Below are positions 39,201 to 50,342 of a stretch of 64,000 nucleotides of DNA, piece after piece. The translations under genes and the position numbers were made by a program. The stretch's first letter is position 1, and each line of letters opens with the position of its first letter. The DNA comes from Toxotes chatareus (lineage: Eukaryota > Chordata > Actinopteri > Toxotidae): NCBI GenBank assembly GCA_016801885.1, contig CM028901.1:14891095-14955094 (forward strand), written 5' to 3'. The notes under the pieces are model-generated. The model searched no databases. It worked only from the letters and a program-made list of their open reading frames with translations, and was not told the origin of the DNA.

Positions 39201-41574
39201 AAATGTTGCCAGTGAATAAAATCCAGGAAACACATTACATTTTGCATTCAAACACAATTGGCAAAGCAAATTATTAAAATATAATTTTTTAGGAGAGAGT
39301 GTTGCAGATCATACAATAGTACTAGATTAAGACCCTTATCATGTAAGCTGCTGTGCTTTAGCAGTGCCTTTAACCACACTCTCAGAATAATCTGTTGCTA
39401 TTTTGCACTCATACCAACAGCATAAAAACAGAAAATAAACATAAAACAAATCTGAGATAAGTAAACTGGTTTATACAATAGATGTCCCTCCAAATTAACA
39501 TTAAATAAGAACATGAATTAATAGGGAAAAATAGTCTACTAATGAACACTGCATTTTTTTTTTTTTTTTTGTGCCTTTAATTTATTTTTCTGACAGAATT
39601 ATTAAATTAAAAACTTGCCCACAGGTCAGTAATTGAATTAACTCACTCTGTTTACAAAATCTGACTAATTAAATTCTAAAATTAATAAAGTAATCTTTAA
39701 TTAAAAGTCTGTTTTCAGTGGCTTAGTTTCTCCAGGTGCCCTGGTAAGATCAGTTCGTTAGCACAGAGTAATGATGATGCGCGGGGGACTGGTTTTCAAA
39801 TTCAGACCAAGAGCGCTGTCACCCTTTTCTCATCTGATTCTGTTTTTATGTTGTGAACTGTCCACCACAGATGAAATAAAAAGGGCATTTGTTCTGTCCT
39901 CAGTTCACCAACAAGCCAGACTCTAATTGTGTCCCTAATTTCCCTGAACCTCAGCCTGCAAACATAGTAAATTTATGTCTGAGTTAAGTTCAGCTTCACA
40001 GTCGGTCTGAGTTTTCTGTTCCTGTGTATTTGCTTCTTTATGTTCACAGACTGATGCCCGTGCATGCACAGTTGATATGGCTCCTGCTCTATAATATTGA
40101 AAGCAACACAGTGGCACTTTGTTCTTGATCAGAAAAACAGGCTTTTCTCCTTGTTCAAGCATTTTTATCCATCGGCGCTGGGAGGACTGAGATATCCACA
40201 CAAACATCCCAGACACCGTGTCCGATACTCAACCTGTCAGGAGGAATGGCTGCACAAAAGCTGTAGTAACACGGAGAGATGTCGGCCGTGTGATCTGGCT
40301 CCGCAAATCATTGTTGAAGAGACGACACAGCTCAGTGATCAAGGCTCTATCCAGGTGGAAATGATGGATGCACAGGACATCGGTTAAACTCAGCACATTT
40401 AAAACGTTTCCAGACACCCTCTGCTCGCCCTGGCCGTTCTGTCTCCTTTGATGACCCTGTTGTGAATTTGACGACGTTAGAGGCAGAACACATTTTGTTT
40501 GCTCATATAACTTTAAATTGAATCTTCCTGAAAGAAATTTCAGCAGAAGCATTGCAGTGTTACATGTGATGTAAGAAGTTTATGAAGGGAGGTAGGCTAG
40601 CATAAAAGTCTGCACACTCCAATGTGAAGTTGGACTTGTCTTACATATTCATCAGTCCAAGGTCAGAACTTTGCAGGTGGCCACTTATTCCCATTTTCGA
40701 GTGCTGGGTTGGTATTAGCACAGTGGGGCATGGTATTTACTTTGAGACTGGGACCGAATAGGACGCTGTATGATCAAATCCAGTCACTGGACATTGTGTA
40801 ATTATAAAAGCTAAAGGAACATACAGTAGCCCAGACCTGCTGGAGTTCAGCAGGTCTTTTAAAAAAAAAAACACAAAAAAAAAACAACAGTCAGTTACTG
40901 CATTAGAGCCAATCACTAAAGCTCACCGCTCAAATCCCTCACCCAGGAATTGGCAGGAGCTTCCTAATAAGCACTCGCCTTCACAACAAAAGGCGGGTGA
41001 GATATAGGTGAGTTGTAGAACAAAACTAGCTGTTTTTTTTTACCTGCTGCTAGCTAATTGATGACCTAGATAGTTGAGGGAGACAGCTGTATAACTCACT
41101 GTTAAAGGAAAACATGGAGACAGGGAGAACAGCATCACTCTCCTTTTGTCTCTCAGACCATCTCCAGCTGCAGGTGGAATTGTATTTAGCCCGTGTTAAG
41201 GTTCTGTGGCTTTGATGGGTGTCTGCACACAACATACCTCGACACAGTAATGCATAACATTTGGGTTTTTATGGCTAAAAGTGGCGACCTTGTGAAGCAA
41301 TCTAAGCAAGGGAGCCTCCGGTGGAGGGGAAAGCGGCAGCTGTGGTCGAGTTCAGTGTTAGCTCCATTACACGTTGTGATAACGCTGGAAATTCATGTTC
41401 AAAGATTGTAAAAGATTTGTGAACTGTTTCTCAAAAGGATGCAGCCATCAACGAAGGACAATTATGGTATGGTATATAAATCATTCTAGATTTTTGTATA
41501 GATTGAACAGGTCAACCAGTTTGAAGCTGCTCTGGATTACTTGGTTGGTTAAACCTCTGGTTAGATGTCAGTGG

Positions 41575-41575
41575 G

Positions 41576-41613
<38 letters not shown>
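41575..41613 (+). repeat. (GTT)13 microsatellite
   Basis: Thirteen perfect GTT units. The frame through it gives a run of Val codons, which explains an apparent open frame at 41395-41727; this is not a gene. Confidence 0.97.
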
Positions 41614-41614
41614 C

Positions 41615-41860
41615 TCAGTGTAAAGGTGCACTCCACCAATTTTACAGCCAAAGTTGATTTACTAGTCACAGGAAGTACCACTCAGCCTGGGAAAGCAGTT
41701 GTCTTCTGCTGTCTCCTGTGGCTTTGAAGGTGATTTGTCAAGTCTCAGATAACTGCTAAAGGGACTTTAGTAGCTGTTGCATTGTGGGAAGTGTAGGAGC
41801 TGAACCCACAGACTGAAGGTCAGGATATCTCTGCCTCTGCAGCACAGATTTTGACAATTC
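41615..41860 (+). repeat. Possible fish interspersed repeat next to the (GTT) tract
   Basis: TGTAAAGGTGCACTCCACCA followed by ATTTTACAG, GGAGCTGAACCCACAGAC and TGCATTGTGGGAAGTGTAGG resembles a repeat that I have seen in many fish introns. I cannot name the family. The GTT tract lies immediately before it and could mark its end. Confidence 0.35.
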
Positions 41861-43178
41861 TCTGTGTGTTAATAACATGGGTTTTCCTGAAAGTTGATTT
41901 TTATTTAACTTGTGCACGGAAGATAATAACACCAATTATTATCCTGTCCTAACAAAATGGATCTAATTGGATCTAATATCTCGTGCTCGCAAGTTGTTAC
42001 CTTGTTTGTTCAGGATAAGTAAAGAAATGGGACTTCGGGTTCTCTGTAGATTCTGACAGTTCATTTTAAATAGTGACATGAGTAAATTTAAGGTTGATTT
42101 CTGATATAGGTAATTTTACAAATTATAGGCTTATTAGTGATACCCTAGTGTGTAGGGCGTAATTACAACTGGTGATAGAAAGGATGTGTCTCTTACCCAA
42201 CCAGTTCTTCACTTTCAGTTTCTCCATTAACAGTGTCTTCTTACTTTACAGTCTCCAAAATCCAGACGAACCTCAAAACTTCTGAGTTGATCAAAATTTT
42301 GATATTGTTTATTCATCTGAGTCACCTTGTTTTTGTTTTTGTGTGCTGTCAACAATTAAGATTTAGGAACAGCAAAACAGGGCTTTACAGACAGTTTGCC
42401 CCAGTTTGCGTCTCTCAGGCAACATCCAGGCTTCCATATCTTATTGGTGGAGATTGTAGATGCAGCCTGAGATGAAGGCCACCAGCACTACAAAAGGCAA
42501 TAAAAAGTACCACCACCTCCTTTGCATGCTTTTATGGTAAAAAATGAATTGTAAATCTAATATATTTAATATGTGTTTTTAGTATATGATGTTATCTTTT
42601 GTAGGAAAGATGGAATCAAACATTATTTATCATATAAATGTTAAATACATTAGTAAAACTTACTTAAATCTGGTCTCAGTTAAGGACACTAAAGGTAATG
42701 AAAGGGTTTATGCATTAATAATGCAGCAATTTACATGACAGCTTTTTTTAATGGTCACATAACAATCAAAGCACAAACACAAATTTCATCGAAATATATT
42801 TGTAAGACAGATATAAATTGTTTGAATGCAGGAAACAGAGTTGATGTTTTTTCTTCTTCTTTGGTTAAAAAAAACCTCTGACTTCATTGTATCCTCTACA
42901 ATTCTGAAGCCTACCACCTTGCTACTGTAAATACATGTGAATTTAGTGCTAAGAGTTTTGGACAGAGTGTCAGTGATGCAGAATATAACTGTAACCCATG
43001 AAAAGGTGACACCGTGAACCTGGGATAAGACATTGCAGAAATGTTTCCACGCTGATTCTATCTGGACATGGACTTCAGTCACTGGTTGAGTCATGTGTGA
43101 TTGACATAAGAAATGTCTTTGCTCGTTATCTCAAACACACAGATCCTGATTGATCTGCTCTCTTGCTCTGTGTTGCAG

Positions 43179-43295
43179 TTTAACTTTGTCGGCAAACTCC
43201 TCGGGCCACGCGGGAACTCGTTAAAGAGACTACAGGAGGACACTCTCACAAAGATGTCAATTCTCGGAAAAGGATCCATGAGAGACAAAGAAAAG
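43179..43295 (+). CDS. khdrbs3: khdrbs3 internal coding exon (third coding exon): KH domain core with GPRG loop
   Basis: The exon is 117 nt (39 codons), phase 0 at both ends. It starts FNFVGKLLGPRGNSLKRLQ and ends GKGSMRDKEK. The GPRG tetrapeptide is the GXXG loop of the KH fold that contacts the RNA backbone. The acceptor is a T/C-rich tract ending TTGCAG at 43173-43178. The donor is GTAACG at 43296, weaker than the exon 2 donor. The length and boundaries match the family's exon structure. LQEDTLTKM is KHDRBS3-like; KHDRBS2 has LQEETGAKM at this position. Open frames on either strand through this exon are shadows that run into the introns. Confidence 0.95.
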
Positions 43296-43669
43296 GTAAC
43301 GCTCCAGTCTGTTATTTCACTTTTTATTCCTGCTCTCCTGGCTCCTTTCACTCTTTTACCTCCACATCATTTTTATCTTGGCCTGCTGCAGTAAGTCTGT
43401 CACATGGTTTGAAGTCAAGGTGGGCTGGACCTAACTTTAGAGTTAACAAAGAGAAATTTTAATGTAGGAGGTCCAATGAAAAATCCAACTTAAACCAGAA
43501 TTTTCTGAGGAACTAATGCATTGACACGAGGTGACTTTGTCCTCTTGTTCCAGTTTTTCTCTGTGTTCTAAATTAGGTGGATTTTTGCGAGACAACATAG
43601 GCTCATCAAAGCCTCACTATTCATGAGGTTCGCTTATGGAAAAGATTAAAAGCAGGGTTGCAGGGTTGC

Positions 43670-43902
43670 AAAAAAAAAAAATGGTGGAAATGTTTCTAGA
43701 GCCCAATGTGATGTCTGTAAATATCATGTTTTGTCTGACTGACAATCAAAAATGCAAAAATATTCAGTTTACTATCAATAAAACCAAGAAAACAAGAAAA
43801 TATTCACACTTTAAAGTAGGACACAGTTTTGCTATTTTTGTTTAAAATTATATTAATTATCAGTATTGTTTTTGTTAATTTTCTGTCAGATTTTTCATTG
43901 TT
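43670..43902 (+). repeat. Third copy (interior and right end) of the AGGGCTGCAACTA-type repeat
   Basis: The segment reads GGTGGAAATGTTTCTAGAGC, then CCCAATGTGATGTCTGTAAA, GACTGACAATCAAAAATGC and ATATTCAGTTTACTATCAAT, and ends with TTAATTATCAGTATTG...TTAATTTTCTGTCAG. This follows the middle and right part of the same repeat. It lies about 375 bp after the exon 43179-43295. Its 70-codon open frame at 43636-43845 is not a gene. Confidence 0.65.
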
Positions 43903-46900
43903 TTCAAAATTGTGGAGATACACTTCCCATCTAATGATTGTTAAATAAAATTTTCTCTAACTGTCCTGTTGAAATTTGTGCTCAACTTCAGCTAGATTGA
44001 AATGTATTTGATGTTTTAGATAATTAGACAAAAAACCTTTTGTTAATTGAGTGTTAAATCACTTGCTCATTTCCAAGCTTTCATTTTTATTTCTTCATAT
44101 CATAACTTGGAAGAAGACGATCTAAAACGCTTGATATGTTTGTCTCATATTGAATCAGAGCCGATCGCCCTCAGTAGCTCAGACCGACCATATTTGACTG
44201 ACAGCTCACGGGTCACGTGGGCTGAGCACAGTTTTGAAAAACAGCTTCATCTTGAAAACAAATTGAAAAAGTTTCTGGAAATGTGAATGATGCTGAGGAC
44301 TACCAAACACGTCTGACACCTTTCAAAGCTTGCTCTCTCATAGCAAACAAAACACACACACACATAATCAAGTGCAGACTTTGCACAAGACAACTCTCAA
44401 TCTAGATTTATGGTTGTGTTTTCATATGAAGTCAGGTGAAGAAAAATGCACTTGATAGTAATTTGTACGTAAATGGAGCTTTATGGTGAAAAAGACAGGA
44501 TTTTCTTTAAAGGCTATAACTGGAAATTTCAAACACATTCCAGTTTAACGACTTTTACCATCCATAGTCATGTTGGTACATAAAGAGAGGATAGAAAAGG
44601 CTCTAACAGCAGCTCTTAAGCAGCTGAATTGATTGCAGACTGGACTGGTTAACTGGGAATAAATCGACTTCACTTAGCTCGTCTGTGTGTCTCCTCTCTC
44701 TCTGTTTGTCAGAGGTGATTTGTTGGCGGCGATGATTTTCGCTATCGTGCGGCACATTCTTTTTGATTACTGTGATCAATAGTCTTTGATGGCCGACTCC
44801 TCTTGAGCACTGGGATAAAAGATCTGTCATGGAGATGTGCTGACCTCGGCAGCCCTCACCTGTCTGCACAAACCCACTGCGGGATTTATGACTGACAGCT
44901 TTCTTCACGCAGCGCTGCTTCCTCTTTTTAAGGAGGGAAGAGGGATACACCCTCACAACAAAACTACTATTTTATCTTCAGCTGGCTGCTGACTTTCTGT
45001 TTGCAGCCGCACAGCATGTGTCGTTGTAGTTCTCAGCACTTAAAATTCCTCATGTAGGTCAGGCAGCCGGGCCACTGCAGAGCAAAAAGACAGGTCTACT
45101 TTTACCCAAAGGCTTTTTCAAGACAAGTATAAACAAAGCTGTCTTATTTTTCAGCAGTACCATGCAAGGCTCCATCGCCTTAAACAACATATTTGATAAA
45201 ATACTGCATGTACCGTACTTCTGGGCTTCACCTGACCGACAGCAAAGGAGATACAGTGGAGTACAGGTTTCATCCTACAGAAGACAATAGATGGGAATGT
45301 AATTGTAGTATAGTTGTAGTTCAGAAATCACAGTATAATAGACGTGTTGGAGGATGAAACTGTACTGTGTTCAGGATATTCCCTTTAAAGCTCTTACATA
45401 TGGTGGAGAAAAAGGCAAAGAGCTGAGATAATTGCTCAAATATTTGCTGCTGCGGGACCTTGATCTTGTGTTGACAAGAACGTGAGTGCAGAGAGGTTGA
45501 AAGGCACCGAGCTGTCGGAGTCAGAGTCTCTCTGCCTGGTTATGGCACCTCGGTTGTCCTGCCGCTGTCAGAGCAGGATGATGTAAAGGCATCCGTGTTC
45601 CACGCCCCCTCCTCGTTAGCGCCGTGATTAACTCATCCATTTTGCTCCACGGGACTTGTACTCCCTCTTTAATTTTCCTGATAGACAAAACACATTTCAA
45701 ATCACATTGTCTCTCTTTAACTTTTAGCAAGCTGCTGCAGAGAAATATCTTCGTTTTCTGAGAGGACCAGTCTGTATGTGTAAGAACTGTCCTCTAACCA
45801 ACACACTAACCCAGCTGTGTGTTGCCCTTCCTAATAAATATGAAGGGGGGGATGGTATAACTGAAATCCGATTAACAAGAATATGAATTATGGGTGATAA
45901 AGGTCAGGGTAACACGGCGTTTTTGCACCAAACTATAAACTTTATTGTACTTAGCTCACAGCCTCAGTAAATAATGATTTGTTGACATTGTCATATTAAT
46001 CAATGTACTGTTTTGCGGCTTCAACTGATTGTACAGTAGCTGTTATTGTTTTATCATAGTGTCACTGTCTGCGTGTTCATCCTTTTTATTGCTCTGTCTC
46101 TTCACCTTTTGCAGACTCAGCCTTTATGAAGGGGGATCTTCTCTTTGTTTTTTTCAGGGAATTTGTTCCTGTCTTCCTCATGTGAACATCATGTGATGCA
46201 CAGGCAGTGGTGCGTCTTACATTTTCGATTTATAGGCGCTGTAAACAGCAATAGCAGAAGTAGCTCAACGGTGAATAAAAAAGAATGCCACCCTCTCTCT
46301 CACAGAAAAGAGAGAGAGGTATAAAAGGTAAACTGGTTCCAGTCAGCGTAGAGCTTTAAAAATAGTATATGTTTTTCTTTTATTACCATGTTAAAAAAAA
46401 AAAGAAATCTGGCCTTTGTGTTTATAAACCACTTTGAATGTCAGAAATATAGATGAATAAGCCTGATAGAGCTGAGCAGTTCATCCCCACGGTAGACGGC
46501 TATATTGCACACAGTACAGTTATAATGCTTCACCTGTCATTCAGACAGAGTTTGCCCCCATTTTCCAATGTTTGTCCTTAAATATTTCATTTGAATGTGA
46601 ATGCTTTACCTCTAAGCTCCATCTGCAGGAGCTCCTGCGTCCAGAGCGTCGTGGCCTTCCGTTTCCAGAGTGAAGGGCTTTTCATAAGCAGATTTACTGA
46701 GAAAAAAAAAATAAAATTGTAAACAGGAAGAAGATGCTGCCAATAGATATGAGAAACAGACAGCTGTAATCTCCTGCCATGGGCTGCTTAGCTGCTGTAG
46801 CGCTGAGCTGGATCTCGGATGCTTCTTATCAGCGTTGGGAGATGAGCCCCCACGTATGAAAACGGCTACAGTATCCACTGTATCATATGCAAATGATGTG

Positions 46901-47984
46901 GTCATATGTAGAGATTGGTTTCAGACCAAATGAGATATTCACCAGTTATAACACTGACACTTGAACATGGATATAAATGGGTGGTATAAATGAAGTAAAA
47001 GGACACATTCTTTTTTTTAAATAGAAAGTCCTTAGGTGATATACTCTAACATTAGACTTGATGTTTTTTGGGCTGATGATAGTTAAAGCGCAAGATAATG
47101 ATTGTTTTTTTTTCTGTGTCTGTCTTTCATGAAAATATACAAAAGAGCACATGAAAGGAGGAAAGACAGATCTGCAAGCAGTCGTCTCTGCTCAGCACCG
47201 TCAGGGCTGGTTACTATGTGCAGAGGAGCCCTGTGCTCGTAAAGCACAGATTTATGGGTGAAATTAACATATCATTAACATACCACAGGCACTCTTAAAA
47301 GAAGGTTATTTATAATTAGGTGACATCAGAGACACTGGCTTGCATGGTGCTGGAGAGGGAGAAGGGGAAGAGGAAGTTGCTGCCATGGAAAGGCCCCGGA
47401 GAAGACTTTTTTTGTGTATGTGTGTGTGTGTGTGTTGAAAAGGAGAAACTGGGACGCCAAACCTGTTGTTTCCTTTGTGTAATGTGGTGAGAGACATTTG
47501 GGTTTTTGCTGTCCTATTTCTTGCCATCAATAACATTATACTGGCCTGCTTCTGTCTGGCCTGAATGGCCTGTGCAGCCCGTCACTGTTTACATGGTATA
47601 CTTTTCTGTTGCAATTGAAATGAAATGTGTTTCTGTAGGCAGAGGTGGAGACGAGTGAGTTACATCTGCTCCACTTTCTGCAGTTCGAGTGGTGCTTAAC
47701 AATAAATCCCTGCTCTCTTAGGCTTAAAGGTAAAATCTGTAACTTTCCACTCGCTAATGCTCTCTGTTGGGGGCAACAGGTGGTTGAACTGGTGTTGGAA
47801 CTTTGGTATATGGTCCATTCAGTCAAGAGAGTTACCACTGAGTTTACATTTTTGGGTTAGATGCATGAAAATAAGAGCTTTGTGAAATGTAGGTCTATTG
47901 CAGCAGTTGGTTTTTTGAGCAGTGGCAGTGCCACAACAGTATCTGAAAGCACGTACACCATGAAGGATCTCTGTTTCAGCCAGA

Positions 47985-48270
47985 GTCCACCACTTTCATA
48001 CATTTCTCACCAACCGTTGGATTGCTTGCCATAACATTTTTTCTTGATATTTTTGACCCTCAAAGGATGAATCCTAATAATATTGATGAACTCCTGACTT
48101 TTCATCGGGCATCGCCCTGAGGTTGACATTTGTGGTACTGAAACATATCAAACTATTTAATGGATTGCTATGAAATCTGGTACAGGCAGTCTTGTTCCCC
48201 TCAGAATGAATCGCTATTGCTTTGGTATTGAACAAAGTCAAAATTTCAGTGTCTTCAATACTTTGTTGTG
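47985..48270 (+). repeat. Fish interspersed repeat with ~143-bp internal periodicity
   Basis: GGATTGC occurs at 48019 and 48162, each followed by a similar text: CCATAACATT / TATGAAATCTGGTACAG, then CCCTCA...GATGAATC / CCCCTCAGAATGAATC. Between them are CTCCTGACTTTTCATCG and GAGGTTGACATTTGTGGT. This matches a common teleost repeat with the signature GGATTGCCATGAAATTTGGTAC (from memory). Copies often contain several tandem units, as here. Confidence 0.65.
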
Positions 48271-48876
48271 TGACCAAATAGCAGAAAAACCAATGGGGTT
48301 CCCATCAGCCTCAGCTGTACTTTGTATATGCACTAACACACACAGTGCTAATACATGGCAACACACTAACACACACAACACAGTAAACCATAACTTTGAT
48401 TTGCCAACATTGCTGGTGTTTCAGCAGAGATCACCTTTTTGCTGAACAGTGTGTCCACTATTTGATCTATTTTTCATCAATCTGTTGATGAAAGTGATGA
48501 TGAAAGACTGTGCAAGTTATTTACTTAATAATCATTTACTGTTGTAGCCTTTTTTTAATTCGATTTGTCATTTGTTATAAAAATAGTTAGTGAGCTTATT
48601 AAAGAATAACAGCTGCTCTGATTTTGCACCTGAACTCAGCGACAGATAATGAACCACCGAGTGTTTATGTTTAGGACAAATTTTGAGCCAAATTCTTCAT
48701 TATTTTTTATTGAACTTCTCTTTACTCTCTCTTGACAGCACTCTTTGTCCAAACTGAGTGAAATATAAATATAAAACTGCTCTCTTGAGTGATTGCTCAT
48801 TTTCTTTACATTAGGCACTCCGTTGTTTTAAAATGTCAATATTGCACCCTGTCATATGTATATTCTTTCCTCCCAG

Positions 48877-49061
48877 GGTTGCGGAATTTGTTTTGATGAA
48901 GCTACAGTCATCACTTATGAGAAAATACGCAACAAGGAGTGCAGATATTATGATGAAGTGCACGAGAGAACGTACTTCATGTGTACATTTGTTATGAGGA
49001 CAGGCAGCTGTGTGAAGACAAAAGCAATCGGTTAAATGTGACAGCTGCAGTTGAAGGGATT
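48877..49061 (+). other. khdrbs3: Candidate cryptic or poison exon in khdrbs3 intron 3
   Basis: A good acceptor (ATATTCTTTCCTCCCAG, ending 48876) is followed by a frame in phase 0, the phase left by exon 3. It reads GCGICFDEATVITYEKIRNK onward for 52 codons to a TAA at 49033-49035. A possible donor GTAAGG occurs at 49062. A 185-nt inclusion would add an in-frame stop within the KH-domain region. The residues look protein-like but match no domain I know, and the segment may be open by chance. Confidence 0.22.
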
Positions 49062-49286
49062 GTAAGGATTGCCTGTGTGCAGAAATATAAGTTTACAACA
49101 ACCCACATAAATTTTTTCTGTTTGTCTTTTTGTTACTCTGCAGCACCGAAGCATCAAACCTCATTATGTAACTGTTACGGAAAAACTCCCTGCAGTAAAT
49201 CCTTGCGAAAAAAAAATAAGATAAATGCTCTTGGCTGTGACAGCTAACATAGTCATTCCCTAGACAGAGGATATATGATACCAAAC

Positions 49287-49311
49287 TTTTTTTTTTTTTT
49301 TTTTTTTTTTT
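49287..49311 (+). repeat. T25 homopolymer adjacent to the exon 4 acceptor
   Basis: An uninterrupted run of 25 T ends 15 bases before the first exon base at 49327. It functions as, or replaces, the polypyrimidine tract. Such runs are length-variable. Confidence 0.95.
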
Positions 49312-49326
49312 GGTTTGTTCCATCAG

Positions 49327-49473
49327 GAAGAAGAGCTACGGCAGAGCGGCGAGGCCAAATATCACCACCTGAACGAAGACCTGCATGTCCTCATCGAGGT
49401 GTTTGCTCCGCCAGCTGAGGCCTACGCGAGGATGGGTCACGCTCTGGAAGAGATCAAGAAGTTCCTCATACCA
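49327..49473 (+). CDS. khdrbs3: khdrbs3 internal coding exon (fourth coding exon): KH domain C-terminal half
   Basis: This exon of 147 nt (49 codons) is phase 0 at both ends. It begins EEELRQSGEAKYHHLNEDL, continues HVLIEVFAPPAEAYARMGHA and ends LEEIKKFLIP. It supplies the last strand and helix of the KH domain and the start of the QUA2-like extension. APPAEAYARMGHALEEIKKFLIP is the KHDRBS3 version; KHDRBS2 has PPGEAYSRMSHALEEIKKFLVP. The acceptor CAG (49324-49326) lies 15 bases after an uninterrupted run of 25 T, an unusually long pure polypyrimidine tract. The donor is GTATGT at 49474. No frame damage is seen. Confidence 0.96.
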
Positions 49474-49496
49474 GTATGTTCCCTTCTCTCTCCACG

Positions 49497-49519
49497 CACA
49501 CACACACATACACACACAC
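49497..49519 (+). repeat. Interrupted (CA)n microsatellite in intron 4
   Basis: CA units with a single TA interruption, beginning 24 bases after the exon 4 donor. Confidence 0.95.
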
Positions 49520-49698
49520 TTCCTCTGGCGTTTCCTTTTTCCCTCCTCCTGAATCTCTTTGCAGCTGCTCTTTGGCCCCAGCCAACTCATTCTCAGCCTG
49601 TCCACAGTGAAGCTAGTGAGTAACAGCGGAGACAACCGGCTCTTTCACTCACACTCTCTGTCTGTAACTTGCACTGTAATTCTGTCAGGGTCGTCGGA

Positions 49699-49723
49699 GT
49701 GTGTGTGTGTGTGTGTGTGTGTG
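49699..49723 (+). repeat. (GT)12 microsatellite in intron 4
   Basis: About twelve uninterrupted GT units. In RNA this is a UG tract. Confidence 0.95.
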
Positions 49724-49999
49724 GAAAGCATCTGATTGAGTGTCTGTGATTCTGGGTGGGAAGTCGTGGGTATAACAGGAATAAAAGAGTGCAGGAGGGA
49801 ATCTCTCTCCATCGGCCAAACCCTCCTTGGCAGCAGCAAGCAGCATGGAGCTTATTTACTCTTCCTCCATTCATTATGGATGATCTCTCCAGTGCTCTGA
49901 GCTATGATAATCTACATCTCATCCTTAATTATCCCCCACTCCCCTCCACGTTACCTCTTCTCACTGTCGCCGTAAAACATATTTATTGATAGAGCAGAC

Positions 50000-50270
50000 A
50001 CATGACAATCATATCAATCGTTTTATGATTAAAGACCCATTTCCATGTTAATTATGTGTTTTAATTTAGCGGCAAAAAACAACTGTGTGAGAAGATAAAG
50101 GCAAATGGGGTCCCGAGGATTTATCAGCAGGAGATCTGAAATGTTTAGCTGCCTCAGGAACAGCGGTCACGGCAGTACTGTAAAGTACATTAATTAGATA
50201 TTCCCGGGGCTGTAGCCCTGGAGATAAAGGACGTAATTTAATACAGAGTAACTGAAAGCGAGTCTATTGC
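50000..50270. promoter_or_regulatory. khdrbs3: Possible conserved intronic element upstream of exon 5
   Basis: Between the two GT tracts of intron 4 lies non-repetitive sequence with motifs such as ATGTTAATTATGTG, TTTTAATTTAGCGGC, AGTACATTAATTAGATATTC and GTAATTTAATAC. Its UUAA/UAAU density would suit the RNA-binding preference of STAR proteins, or it may be a DNA element. Inference only. Confidence 0.22.
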
Positions 50271-50274
50271 TGTC

Positions 50275-50277
<3 letters not shown>

Positions 50278-50318
<41 letters not shown>
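50278..50318 (+). repeat. (GT)20 microsatellite upstream of exon 5
   Basis: About twenty uninterrupted GT units ending 24 bases before exon 5 (50343). The remaining acceptor region is CTGCCTCTCTGTGTGCAG, so the UG tract overlaps the normal branch-point zone. Confidence 0.95.
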
Positions 50319-50320
<2 letters not shown>

Positions 50321-50342
50321 CATGCTGCCTCTCTGTGTGCAG

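Larger units (their letters stand above)
35421..43178 (+). other. khdrbs3: khdrbs3 intron 2
   Basis: A 7,758-bp intron bounded by GTAAGT and TTGCAG, phase 0. It contains a CpG-richer block at about 35980-36290, a T17 run at 39554-39570, an A-rich tract near 40861-40885, a (GTT)13 microsatellite at 41575-41613 and a probable interspersed repeat right after it. No exon-like coding segment was recognised. Predicted frames of about 60-110 codons (for example 40097-40387 on + and 40229-40552 on -) have no family resemblance. Confidence 0.9.
43296..49326 (+). other. khdrbs3: khdrbs3 intron 3
   Basis: A 6,031-bp intron bounded by GTAACG and CATCAG, phase 0. It holds a copy of a fish non-autonomous repeat at about 43670-43900, a second repeat family at about 47985-48270, a possible unannotated exon at 48877-49061 and a T25 run next to the exon 4 acceptor. 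The remainder (44000-47950) shows nothing recognisable. Confidence 0.9.
49474..50342 (+). other. khdrbs3: khdrbs3 intron 4 (short, microsatellite-rich)
   Basis: An 869-bp intron bounded by GTATGT and GTGCAG, phase 0. It is by far the shortest intron here. It carries an interrupted (CA)n tract at 49497-49519, a (GT)12 tract at 49699-49723 and a (GT)20 tract at 50278-50318. The non-repetitive part at about 50000-50270 has a complex, non-degenerate look, with homeodomain-like ATTAATTA/TTAAT motifs, that could reflect conserved non-coding sequence. Confidence 0.93.

Noticed and set aside
41395..41727. 110-codon frame with a poly-Val stretch
   Set aside because: Translation of (GTT)13 and a neighbouring repeat; no domain or splice support.
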